The notes beneath the pieces are model-generated. The model saw only the letters and a program-made list of their open reading frames with translations. It was not told where the DNA came from and did not search any database. A stretch of 12,700 nt of DNA from an uncultured bacterium (lineage in GTDB: Bacteria; Actinomycetota; Coriobacteriia; Coriobacteriales; Coriobacteriaceae). The DNA lies in the NCBI GenBank assembly GCA_958349055.1, contig CATWBO010000045.1, positions 1 to 12,700 of the forward strand. Direction: 5' to 3'. This document shows, in pieces, positions 7,105-12,700 of this stretch (positions within the stretch are counted from its first letter, which is position 1; the number at the start of each line of letters is the position of its first letter). The translations under genes were made by a program, and so were the position numbers.

Positions 7105-7133
7105 CGAACAGCTGTTCGTTTCTATGATATGAT
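7105..7133 (+). promoter_or_regulatory. LexA (SOS) box overlapping a promoter
   Basis: CGAACAGCTGTTCG at 7105-7118 is a perfect 14-bp palindrome and an exact match to the Gram-positive and actinobacterial LexA/DinR pattern CGAAC-N4-GTTCG. Two overlapping TATGAT -10 candidates lie at 7123-7128 and 7128-7133. For the second, a -35 (CGAACA, 3 of 6) with 17-bp spacing would fall inside the box. Bound LexA would then block RNA polymerase, as at known SOS promoters. The GyrI-like gene starts 56 bases after the box. The divergent ATPase start is about 200 bases away and is less likely to be controlled. Confidence 0.75.
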
Positions 7134-7174
7134 TCAACTATCTCAGCAGGCCAATACGCAGAAAGGCGGCCAAC

Positions 7175-7813
7175 ATGACGTTCGACTTTAAGAAGGAATG
7201 CAAGGAGCTCTACAAACCTGCAAGCAAGCCGAGTATCGTAACTGTCCCGCCTATGAGCTACGTTGCCGTTCGCGGAAAGGGCGACCCAAATACCGAAGAT
7301 GGCGAGTATCAAAACGCCCTGCCGCTACTTTACGGCATCGCCTATACCGTCAAGATGTCAAAGAAAGGCTCAAGGAGTATCGAGGGCTATTTCGACTTTG
7401 TGGTACCGCCGCTCGAGGGTTTCTGGTGGCAAGAGTCCCCGAGCGGCGACATCGATTATGCACGCAAGGACAATTTCAACTTTATCTCGTGCATCCGCCT
7501 GCCCGATTTCGTCACCCGAGATGACTTTGACTGGGCAGTCGCGGAAGCCACGACCAAAAAGAAACTGGACTTTTCCGCCGTCGAACTGCTTAAAGTTGAC
7601 GAGGGTCTCTGCGTTCAATGCATGCACACCGGGCCCTACGACAACGAACCGGCGACCGTAGACGCTATGCATGAATACACGACCGAGCTGGGCTATGTTC
7701 CCGACTTCTCAGACACCCGTTTACATCACGAAATCTATCTCTCCGATCCACGCAAATGCGCACCGGAGAAACTTAAGACCGTGGTTCGTCATCCTATCAA
7801 GCGCGCTGAATAG
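7175..7813 (+). CDS. GyrI-like small-molecule-binding domain protein
   Basis: A 212-residue cytoplasmic protein resembling the GyrI-like (SOUL/GyrI fold) family of the Listeria Lin2189 type. Support comes from the N-terminal DFKKECKELY start, the VPPLEGFWW segment (77-85), a tandem alpha-beta layout and the C-terminal HEIYLSDPRK motif (185-194). Some members hydrolyse the cyclopropane warhead of DNA-alkylating natural products such as yatakemycin using an essential glutamate; E186 is a candidate but I cannot align it reliably. Others are merely drug binders, and E. coli GyrI (SbmC) protects gyrase. The start at 7175 has GAAAGGCGG at 7161-7169. The LexA box upstream implies induction by DNA damage. 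The gene appears monocistronic; a weak bulged hairpin follows the stop. Family confidence is good, exact activity unknown. Confidence 0.85.
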   Translation: MTFDFKKECKELYKPASKPSIVTVPPMSYVAVRGKGDPNTEDGEYQNALPLLYGIAYTVKMSKKGSRSIEGYFDFVVPPLEGFWWQESPSGDIDYARKDNFNFISCIRLPDFVTRDDFDWAVAEATTKKKLDFSAVELLKVDEGLCVQCMHTGPYDNEPATVDAMHEYTTELGYVPDFSDTRLHHEIYLSDPRKCAPEKLKTVVRHPIKRAE

Positions 7814-7842
7814 CGTGGGGCGTCATTTCACGCGCTAGGTTT
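7811..7842 (+). terminator. Weak terminator candidate after the GyrI-like gene
   Basis: TAGCGTG (7811-7817) pairs with CACGC-g-CTA (7829-7837) with one bulged base, and GGTTTT follows. The stem begins in the stop codon. It is short, so termination is only tentative. Confidence 0.3.
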
Positions 7843-7886
7843 TAAGCCAGCCAACCAGCCGCCTCCTAGGCTGTCCGGTAATTATC

Positions 7887-7913
7887 TTGACGCGGCCCGT
7901 CGCATCTTATAAG
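7887..7913 (+). promoter_or_regulatory. Sigma70-type promoter for the CLC gene
   Basis: TTGACG at 7887-7892 (5 of 6) and TATAAG at 7908-7913 (5 of 6) are separated by 15 bases, a little short of the optimum. Transcription would start near 7920 and give a leader of about 80 bases. I looked there for a fluoride (crcB) riboswitch and did not recognise one. Confidence 0.5.
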
Positions 7914-7998
7914 TTTGTTTTGCTAAAGCTGGAAAGCCTCTCAACGATGCGCAACTCCAACTCTTTTTCTATCAAGAGAGCAAGTGTCGGAAAGCAAA

Positions 7999-9234
7999 AT
8001 GTCAGAAAGCAGCGCTTCGAGCAGAATCAAACGCCTGGTCAACACCTATAGCGGTCTCGCGCTTATGGGTGCCGTCGGAATCCCTATCGGCATCATCGTT
8101 GGCGCCATCTGCGCACTCTTTGGACGCGTGCTTCTGGCAATCGGCGCCTTCCGCGACGAACACATCACACTGCTCCTTCCCTTCCTCGCCCTCATGGGCT
8201 TGGCCATCGTATTTTCCTACCGCACCTGGGGCAAAGGCACCGATCGGGGCATGAGCCTGGTATTTGACGTAGGTCACGGACGCGAGGACGCCATCTCCCC
8301 GCGTTTGGTGCCGCTCATTATGTTGAGCACGTGGGGGACGCACCTCTTTGGCGGCAGTGCGGGGCGCGAGGGCGTGGCCGTGCAGATTGGTGCAACCGTC
8401 TCGCACTGGATCGGCAGGCGTCTACCTTTCCGAAACCCCGGCAACACGTTTTTGCTCATTGGTATGGCCGCTGGCTTTGCCGGGCTCTTTCGAACGCCTC
8501 TTGCTGCCACGGTCTTTGCTATCGAAGTACTGGTCGCAGGACGCATGGAATACCGCGCGCTGTTTCCCGCGCTTACGGCCTCACTCGCCGCAAGTATGAC
8601 CTCCGGCGCTCTGGGACTCGAGAAGTTCGAGGTCGCCATTACCGCCTCGTATGCGCTCGACCTCCCCGGTCTTGGACGGCTGGCGCTGTCGGGCATCGCG
8701 TTCGGCATGGTCGGTGGAGCTTTTGCCTGGTGCCTTGCCCATGCCAAGACCCTTGCAGCGCGGCTGCTCCCCAACCCTTACATACGCGTTGCCGTTATGG
8801 GCCTTGCGCTGTCGGCGATTCTGTTCGTGCTGTGGCAGGGGCGATACTGCGGCCTTGGCACCAACCTGATATCGGCGGCGCTCAACGGTGACGGCAAGGT
8901 CGCCATCATGCCTTGGGACTGGGCGCTCAAATTCACACTCACCATCGCCACGCTTGCCGCAGGATATCAGGGTGGCGAGGTAACACCGCTGTTCTCCATC
9001 GGAGCCAGCCTGGGTTTCGCACTCGCCGGGATTCTCGGCATGCCCGTCGAGCTCTGCGCCGCGCTGGGATACGCCGCCGTCTTTGGCAGCGCCACCAACA
9101 CGCTACTCGCGCCGATCCTCATTGGCTGCGAGGTCTTCGGTTTCGGTAATCTGCCGGCGTTCTTCATCGTCTGCGTTGTGGCATATCTGTTCAACATGGA
9201 CAAATCGATCTACGCTCTGCAAAAGCGAGCGTAG
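7999..9234 (+). CDS. CLC-family antiporter, fluoride-exporting (CLC-F) type
   Basis: Polytopic inner-membrane protein of 411 residues, the usual size for bacterial CLC proteins without CBS domains. CLC-F members export fluoride in exchange for protons. Diagnostic segments are THLFGGSAGREGVAVQIG (114-131, gating Glu124), RTPLAATVFAIEV (165-177) and GYQGGEVTPLFSIGASLG (322-339). In chloride-type CLCs the last segment reads roughly GxPGGIFAP; the Glu327-containing GGEVTP form is typical of CLC-F proteins, where this Glu is needed for transport. The assignment is by motif memory, and plain chloride transport is the alternative. The ATG at 7999 is preceded by GGAAAG; an in-frame GTG at 7984 has AAGAGAG upstream. 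The two starts lie in a short near-duplication (GTGTCGGAAAGC / ATGTCAGAAAGC), so the N-terminus is uncertain by five residues. Confidence 0.85.
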   Translation: MSESSASSRIKRLVNTYSGLALMGAVGIPIGIIVGAICALFGRVLLAIGAFRDEHITLLLPFLALMGLAIVFSYRTWGKGTDRGMSLVFDVGHGREDAISPRLVPLIMLSTWGTHLFGGSAGREGVAVQIGATVSHWIGRRLPFRNPGNTFLLIGMAAGFAGLFRTPLAATVFAIEVLVAGRMEYRALFPALTASLAASMTSGALGLEKFEVAITASYALDLPGLGRLALSGIAFGMVGGAFAWCLAHAKTLAARLLPNPYIRVAVMGLALSAILFVLWQGRYCGLGTNLISAALNGDGKVAIMPWDWALKFTLTIATLAAGYQGGEVTPLFSIGASLGFALAGILGMPVELCAALGYAAVFGSATNTLLAPILIGCEVFGFGNLPAFFIVCVVAYLFNMDKSIYALQKRA

Positions 9235-9261
9235 AAAGATGTCCAAACAGGTTGTCTCAAC

Positions 9262-9362
9262 CGGAAACGGCGTCCCGTTCTGAAGCCTCAAACTGGGATG
9301 CAGTTTCCGCTAGGCGCCCCAAGAGGAAAGTGCGTCCCGCTCCGCAGCGTCACGCCGGGACG
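9262..9362. repeat. Two successive hairpins after the CLC gene
   Basis: The first hairpin pairs 9262-9279 with 9291-9309 (CGGAAAC...GTTTCCG at its base) with one mismatch, one wobble and one bulge, around an 11-base loop. The second pairs CGTCCCG (9333-9339) with CGGGACG (9356-9362). The heptamer CGTCCCG also occurs at 9271-9277 in the first, so the two may be related copies. Neither has a U-run. Together with the next element they fill the gap between convergent genes. Confidence 0.55.
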
Positions 9363-9392
9363 TACCCTCAGCCCACAGCCTCCTCTGTCGAC

Positions 9393-9437
9393 GTTTCCCC
9401 AGATAAAACCTGCCAAAATAAACCTGTCCCTTTTTGG
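9393..9437 (+). repeat. Dispersed repeat, copy 3 (complete)
   Basis: The fullest copy: GTTTCCCCAG, the shared core ATAAAACCTGCCAAAATAA (9403-9421), then ACCTGTCCCTTTTTGG. It matches copy 2 at all but one position over about 43 bases and copy 1 through the core. Here the repeat continues into a complementary arm and forms a terminator. Confidence 0.8.
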
Positions 9438-9446
9438 CAGGTTTTA
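9404..9446. terminator. Bidirectional intrinsic terminator
   Basis: TAAAACCTGCCAAAA (9404-9418) and its exact complement (9432-9446) enclose a 13-base loop. A CCTGCC/GGCAGG stem with A4 on one side and T4 on the other is the usual form of a bidirectional terminator. It lies between the convergent CLC and histidine kinase genes, and its right arm includes the kinase stop codon (9444-9446). Confidence 0.65.
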
Positions 9447-10805
9447 GAGGCGGACGGTGAAGGTGATCTGATGATCGTGGCCGGATACGGTGGCGGATCC
9501 GCCATGGGCTTCGGCGATGGCGCGCACGACGGATAGGCCCACGCCCGAGCCGCCCGTCTTGGAGTTGCGTGAGACATCTGCACGGTAGAAGCGGTCGAAC
9601 AGCCGGTCCAGGTCGCCCTCGGGCAGCTCATCAACAGCATTCGATACGACAAGCTCGGCCGAGCCTTTGCCCGCACCGCGCGAAACGGCACGCAGGCTCA
9701 GCTCGATCACGCTGTCCTCGCTTGCGTAGCGTGTGGCATTGTCCAGCAGCAGCTCAACAACCTGTGCCACCGCCGCGGCATCGACATGGGCCCGCACACT
9801 GCTCGCGATCGACGTCGACAGCCGTTTGCCGTGCGAAACCGCCACCGATTCAAACGGCGCCGCAGCCTTGTCCACGGCCTCCGAAAGATCGATCGATGTC
9901 ATGGTAAAGCCCGCCGAGCCCTCGTCCATGCGCGCCAAAAATACCAAACGCTCCGTGAGCGCCGTCAGCCGCGCGACCTGCTCGTGAATGCTCTGCGTCC
10001 ACTCGCTCTCGCCGCTCTCAATCTCCTGCACCTCGTTCGCGGCATCGATCACAGCGAGCGGCGTCTTGATCTCGTGGCTTGCATCGGTAATAAAGCGCTT
10101 TTGCTTGCTGTAGCTCTCGACTATCGGTCGAATCACCGCGCCCGAGGCACCCGCCACAATTGCCAACACCGCCAGCCAGCCAATGCAACTGATTGCCACA
10201 CTCGCGCTCAAAAACGAATGGAAACTTGCAAGCTCGCGCGAACAGTCCACGAACACATAGGTGGTCTCATCGTCTTGAACGTCGGTCGTATAGCGATAAT
10301 TGCCAGAAAAACCCGAGACCCAACCCTTGGAATGCAACTTGGCGGCGATACTGGCGGCGCGCTTGGCACTCACCGCGGCAATGCGGGCCGTATTGACATC
10401 GGCAACCTGTCCGGCGTCAATCGTCACCGTAAAGTAGCGCGTGTCGAAGGGAGACTCCGCCGTCATGCCTTCGAAGTGTCTGATGCGAACGCCCGCTTGG
10501 CTATCGCCGGCATCCTTGCCATTAGCGGGCTCGGCTTTAGGCTCGTCCCCCCAATCGATACCGTCCTTGCCCGCCAGAATATAGTCCAGGCGAGCGTCGG
10601 CCATCTTGCAGACATGCGAATAATTGACGATGTTGATGCCGGCGATGATGAGCGTGAGCACCACGGTCACGGCGCCCATGGCAACGAGGATAAACTTTCG
10701 ACGCAGGCGGCGGCCCAATGCGTCAACAGAATTAGCCCGCCCCTTACTACTCGAGGCGGCGTGAAACCACTCCGTCATGCGCTTGCACCACGCGCTCGCG
10801 CTCAC
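9444..10805 (-). CDS. Sensor histidine kinase of a two-component system
   Basis: Membrane sensor kinase that phosphorylates the response regulator encoded just upstream. With the GTG at 10805 it has 453 residues: a basic N-terminus, first membrane helix (about 37-62), an outer sensor domain (65-200) of no recognised type, second helix (about 201-225), then the HisKA segment FITDASHEIKTPLAVI with phospho-acceptor H244. The ATPase domain has the N-box LLLDNATRYA (N356), LFDRFYRAD, and GGSGVGLSVV as the G2 box. The G1 DxGxG motif is replaced by NAVDELPEGD, as in some related kinases, so activity is still expected. I prefer the GTG at 10805, two bases beyond the regulator stop, because GAGGAAGG lies about nine bases upstream; an ATG at 10778 has no clear Shine-Dalgarno. 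The sensed signal is unknown. Confidence 0.9.
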   Translation of the reverse strand: MSASAWCKRMTEWFHAASSSKGRANSVDALGRRLRRKFILVAMGAVTVVLTLIIAGINIVNYSHVCKMADARLDYILAGKDGIDWGDEPKAEPANGKDAGDSQAGVRIRHFEGMTAESPFDTRYFTVTIDAGQVADVNTARIAAVSAKRAASIAAKLHSKGWVSGFSGNYRYTTDVQDDETTYVFVDCSRELASFHSFLSASVAISCIGWLAVLAIVAGASGAVIRPIVESYSKQKRFITDASHEIKTPLAVIDAANEVQEIESGESEWTQSIHEQVARLTALTERLVFLARMDEGSAGFTMTSIDLSEAVDKAAAPFESVAVSHGKRLSTSIASSVRAHVDAAAVAQVVELLLDNATRYASEDSVIELSLRAVSRGAGKGSAELVVSNAVDELPEGDLDRLFDRFYRADVSRNSKTGGSGVGLSVVRAIAEAHGGSATVSGHDHQITFTVRL

Positions 10806-10807
10806 GC

Positions 10808-11491
10808 TTATTCGCCTTCCTCGACAACCTCGAGCGAATAGCCCTGGTTGCGCGACGCGCGAATGGCAACGTTGGCACCAAGCGCCGTCAGCTTTTTGCG
10901 CAGGTACGAGATATAGACCCACACCACGTTGGCGCCTTCGGGCGCGTCCTCACCCCAAACCTCGAGCATCAGACGTTCAGTGGGCATGCGCGTGCCGGCG
11001 TTGCGCATAAAGAGTTCCATAAGCTGAAACTCGCGATTGGCCAGGTGCTCCTCGCCCAAGGGTCCCACAAGCGTGCAAGCCGCCGTGTCGAGGCGCACGT
11101 TACCCACGCTGAGCGTCGTGGCGTCAATTGCCGTCGCGGCACGCGTCATGGCACGAATACGCGCAAGCAGTTCCTTGGCGGCAAACGGCTTGGTCAGGTA
11201 ATCGTTGGCACCGGCATCCAGGCCCTCGACCTTATCGGACACCTCGCTTTTTGCCGTGAGCATGATGATGGGCAGTCGCTTTCCGGCGGCGCGTGTACGC
11301 TTGAGCACCTCGATGCCGTCCATGCCGGGCATCATGATGTCCAGGATTGCGGCGTCGTAATCGTTGGTGAGTAGATTCTCGAGCGCCGTCAAGCCGTCGA
11401 GGGCGGTGTCGACCTCGTAGTCGTTATGTTGAAGAATCGCGGTGAGGGCGCGGGAGAGACCAGGTTCGTCCTCGGCAAGCATCAGCTTCAT
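10808..11491 (-). CDS. OmpR/PhoB-family response regulator
   Basis: DNA-binding regulator of the two-component pair. The 227-residue protein has a receiver domain (1-115) with acidic pocket E7/D8, phospho-acceptor D51 in AILDIMMPGMDG, T79 and K101 (LTKPF). A winged-helix domain (about 125-222) follows, with REFQLMELFMRNAG and the recognition region NVVWVYISYLRKKL, ending in a wing with NQGYSLE. The start is secured by AAAGGAG five bases before the ATG (plus-strand CTCCTTT at 11497-11503). It is first in a two-gene operon with the kinase. Repeated GCTAAGG sites next to its promoter suggest autoregulation. Targets beyond its own operon are not identifiable here. Confidence 0.95.
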   Translation of the reverse strand: MKLMLAEDEPGLSRALTAILQHNDYEVDTALDGLTALENLLTNDYDAAILDIMMPGMDGIEVLKRTRAAGKRLPIIMLTAKSEVSDKVEGLDAGANDYLTKPFAAKELLARIRAMTRAATAIDATTLSVGNVRLDTAACTLVGPLGEEHLANREFQLMELFMRNAGTRMPTERLMLEVWGEDAPEGANVVWVYISYLRKKLTALGANVAIRASRNQGYSLEVVEEGE

Positions 11492-11523
11492 AGTTGCTCC
11501 TTTGGCGCATGGCTCTACAGGTT

Positions 11524-11553
11524 TCGATACTGCCGATGATAGCGTGCCGTCAA
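11524..11553 (-). promoter_or_regulatory. Promoter of the two-component operon
   Basis: On the minus strand TTGACG (11553-11548, 5 of 6) and TATCGA (11529-11524, 4 of 6) are 18 bases apart. Transcription would begin near 11517, about 25 bases before the start codon, leaving room for the strong Shine-Dalgarno. The candidate regulator sites lie immediately upstream of the -35. Confidence 0.5.
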
Positions 11554-11556
11554 CCG

Positions 11557-11628
11557 CCTTAGCGCAGCCTTAGCTGCTCAACCTGCGCGTTTTTAAATAC
11601 GCAGGATGTGGCTTAGCCAAACTTAAGG
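11557..11628 (-). promoter_or_regulatory. Candidate response-regulator binding sites (two pairs)
   Basis: CCTTAGC occurs at 11557-11563 and 11568-11574, exactly 11 bases apart. This is the spacing at which OmpR/PhoB dimers bind direct repeats. The pair ends four bases from the -35 TTGACG. A second, looser pair, GCTTAGC (11611-11617) and ACTTAAG (11621-11627), lies further upstream. Between them CCTGCG/CGCAGG (11582-11587, 11602-11607) is an inverted repeat. Position fits an activator that controls its own operon. The rest of the gap to 11719 holds a weak 7-bp hairpin near 11667-11690 that may end the ogt transcript. Confidence 0.5.
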
Positions 11629-11719
11629 CGCACGTGCCGAGCGCTTTGACGCATGCCGGGCGCGAAGGGACAGTGACTCGTCCTTTCACGGCGTCCTAGT
11701 TATGCAAAGTGCTCGAGCG

Positions 11720-12298
11720 TTACTCCTCGTACGCGCCCTCAAGCCGGAGCAGCCATTCCTTGCGGTCGAGGCCGCCGGCATATCCGTTGAGCGATCCGTC
11801 GGCCGCGACCACGCGATGGCACGGCACGATTATCGAAATGGGATTACGCGCAACCGCAGCCCCCACCGCGCGAGGAGATACAACGGGGGCCTCGTTTCCC
11901 GGCACATGATGTCGAGCCGCAACACGCTGGGCGATCTCGCCATACGTAGCGACCTCGCCACGCGGGATAGAAAGCAGCTCAAACCAAACCTCGCGCTGAA
12001 ACGCCGTACCAATCAAATGCAACGGCGGCGTAAACCGAGGCTCCTGCCCCGCAAAATAAGCATTCAGCCAAGCCCATGAACGCTCAAGCACCGAAGAAGC
12101 CGCACCATTTGCCGGACTCACCGAAGACATCCCACCGGTACCGGAAACCGCGTCGGCGCCTTCAACATGTTCGGGGTCTTCCCGGAGAAGCGTGGAACCA
12201 AAGCGCTCCTGCCCCTCAAACCAAAGCCCCGTCAAACCGCGGCCATCAGCGGCAAGCAGGATTTCGCCCAAAGGCGAAGCAAACGTCGTCGTGACCAC
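11720..12298 (-). CDS. ogt: Methylated-DNA--protein-cysteine methyltransferase
   Basis: Repairs O6-methylguanine (and O4-methylthymine) in DNA by irreversible transfer of the alkyl group to its own cysteine. In the 192-residue product the active-site motif is IVPCHRVV with C160, preceded by the helix-turn-helix segment VATYGEIAQRVA (116-127) and the arginine-finger and Asn region RAVGAAVARNP (143-153), and followed by NGYAGGLDRKEWLL. Residues 1-40 resemble the Ogt N-terminal domain. Residues 42-68 form an unusual Gly/Ser/Ala-rich linker, and HVPGNEAPVV (131-140) lengthens the loop after the HTH. The start is GTG at 12298, six bases after AAAGGAG (plus-strand 12305-12311). It has no Ada-type regulatory domain and no LexA box. 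The gene appears to stand alone. Confidence 0.95.
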   Translation of the reverse strand: MVTTTFASPLGEILLAADGRGLTGLWFEGQERFGSTLLREDPEHVEGADAVSGTGGMSSVSPANGAASSVLERSWAWLNAYFAGQEPRFTPPLHLIGTAFQREVWFELLSIPRGEVATYGEIAQRVAARHHVPGNEAPVVSPRAVGAAVARNPISIIVPCHRVVAADGSLNGYAGGLDRKEWLLRLEGAYEE

Positions 12299-12376
12299 CA
12301 GCGGCTCCTTTCAAAACTCCGCAACATAATACCGCGAATTGTGCAGACAACCCCAATCGACCCCAAAGTCACCCAA

Positions 12377-12508
12377 GGCAGCAGGCGCAACGCGCCGCAG
12401 CTGCCGCACGACCCCAAAGCCCCCGCAGGCAGCAGGCGCAACGCGCCGCAGCTGCCGGCCGTGCTCCGCAGTCCCCCAAGGCGGCAGGCGCGAAGCGCCG
12501 GGGCCGCC
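12377..12508. repeat. Three-copy tandem array of strong hairpins
   Basis: Copies at 12377-12405, 12428-12456 and 12480-12508 start 51 and 52 bases apart. Each folds identically: a 6-bp stem, one bulged A, a 5-bp GGCGC/GCGCC stem with a 3-base loop, and a 3-base bulge on the return strand. Copies 1 and 2 have GGCAGC paired with GCTGCC; copy 3 has GGCGGC paired with GCCGCC, a compensatory A-T to G-C change. Loops (AAC, AAC, GAA) and bulges (GCA, GCA, GGG) vary. The array lies upstream of ogt in a region I judge non-coding; minus-strand frames here are Ala/Arg/Cys-rich artefacts. Whether it ends a transcript entering from the right or is a repeat family, I cannot say. Confidence 0.75.
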
Positions 12509-12700
12509 GCCGGGACCAGGGCCTGCAACGGCCACGTGCCCCCTCATCAGCCCAGCGGCCCCAACCAGCAACGGCCCCATCGCAGGCCGCTCGCAGCCGA
12601 GTCACCGCAGGCAAGGGCCGGGCTTAGTTTCCAGAACACTCCGCAGACCAGTGTGGCGGCGTTTGCGGGGCGGCGAAGGGACGGGCCAAAGCGCCACACA
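12509..12700. other. GC-rich non-coding end of window
   Basis: No supportable gene. An 8-bp inverted repeat GTGTGGCG (12651-12658) and CGCCACAC (12692-12699) lies against the window edge, and ACACT/AGTGT (12637-12641, 12650-12654) forms a small overlapping hairpin. These may belong to a structure or gene end that continues beyond the window. Confidence 0.4.

Noticed and set aside
7814..7998. Possible fluoride riboswitch before the CLC gene
   Set aside because: I could not find the conserved crcB pseudoknot segments; only a promoter and a plain leader are visible.
11582..11607. CCTGCG/CGCAGG hairpin as the ogt terminator
   Set aside because: In the minus-strand direction no U-run follows, and it lies between the two pairs of regulator boxes, so a regulatory or incidental role is more likely.
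12377..12508. CRISPR-like array
   Set aside because: There are only three units, each is itself a full hairpin, and the intervening sequences are related to one another rather than unique spacers.
12232..12614. Several minus-strand frames with repeated Arg/Ala/Cys peptides
   Set aside because: They are translations of the GC-rich tandem hairpins, present in more than one frame, with no supporting signals.

Overview
The window reads as a chromosomal stretch of a GC-rich bacterium, most likely an actinomycete of the Coriobacteriia, perhaps Collinsella-like. That is an inference from GC content, protein character and the many intergenic palindromes; there is no rRNA or tRNA here to confirm it. 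I see ten protein genes, no RNA gene, no insertion sequence and no CRISPR array.

Layout. From 156 a glycolytic 6-phosphofructokinase gene (+) is followed by a large palindrome that includes the pfkA stop codon. A membrane-anchored XRE-family regulator (+) comes next at 1628-2548. A gap of about 440 bases holds two long inverted repeats and leads into a small, AT-richer gene of unknown function (+, 2993-3313). Convergent to it lies a minus-strand ABC transporter operon: a LolD/MacB-type ATPase (6202-6903) and a very large double-FtsX permease (3431-6196). Divergent from the ATPase is a GyrI-like gene (+, 7175-7813) whose upstream region carries a perfect LexA (SOS) box. A CLC-family antiporter gene of the fluoride (CLC-F) type follows (+, 7999-9234). 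Convergent to it is a minus-strand two-component operon: an OmpR-type response regulator (10808-11491) and a histidine kinase (9444-10805), with repeated candidate binding sites just upstream of its promoter. The O6-alkylguanine-DNA alkyltransferase gene ogt (11720-12298, minus) comes last. Beyond it are about 400 non-coding bases with a three-copy array of strong hairpins.

Functional themes. Three genes fit a stress or xenobiotic theme: the LexA-boxed GyrI-like protein (genotoxin or small-molecule binding), Ogt (alkyl damage repair) and the CLC-F antiporter (fluoride efflux). Two regulatory modules (membrane XRE protein and two-component system) have visible candidate operators. The intergenic DNA is unusually structured: two concentric palindromes (centres near 1319 and 2793), a 71-bp hairpin, three dispersed copies of one terminator-like repeat, and a tandem hairpin array with a compensatory base change.

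The strongest leads are the SOS-box/GyrI-like pair, the pfkA palindrome and the hairpin array at 12377-12508. I did not find a clear multi-gene system that I would call new.
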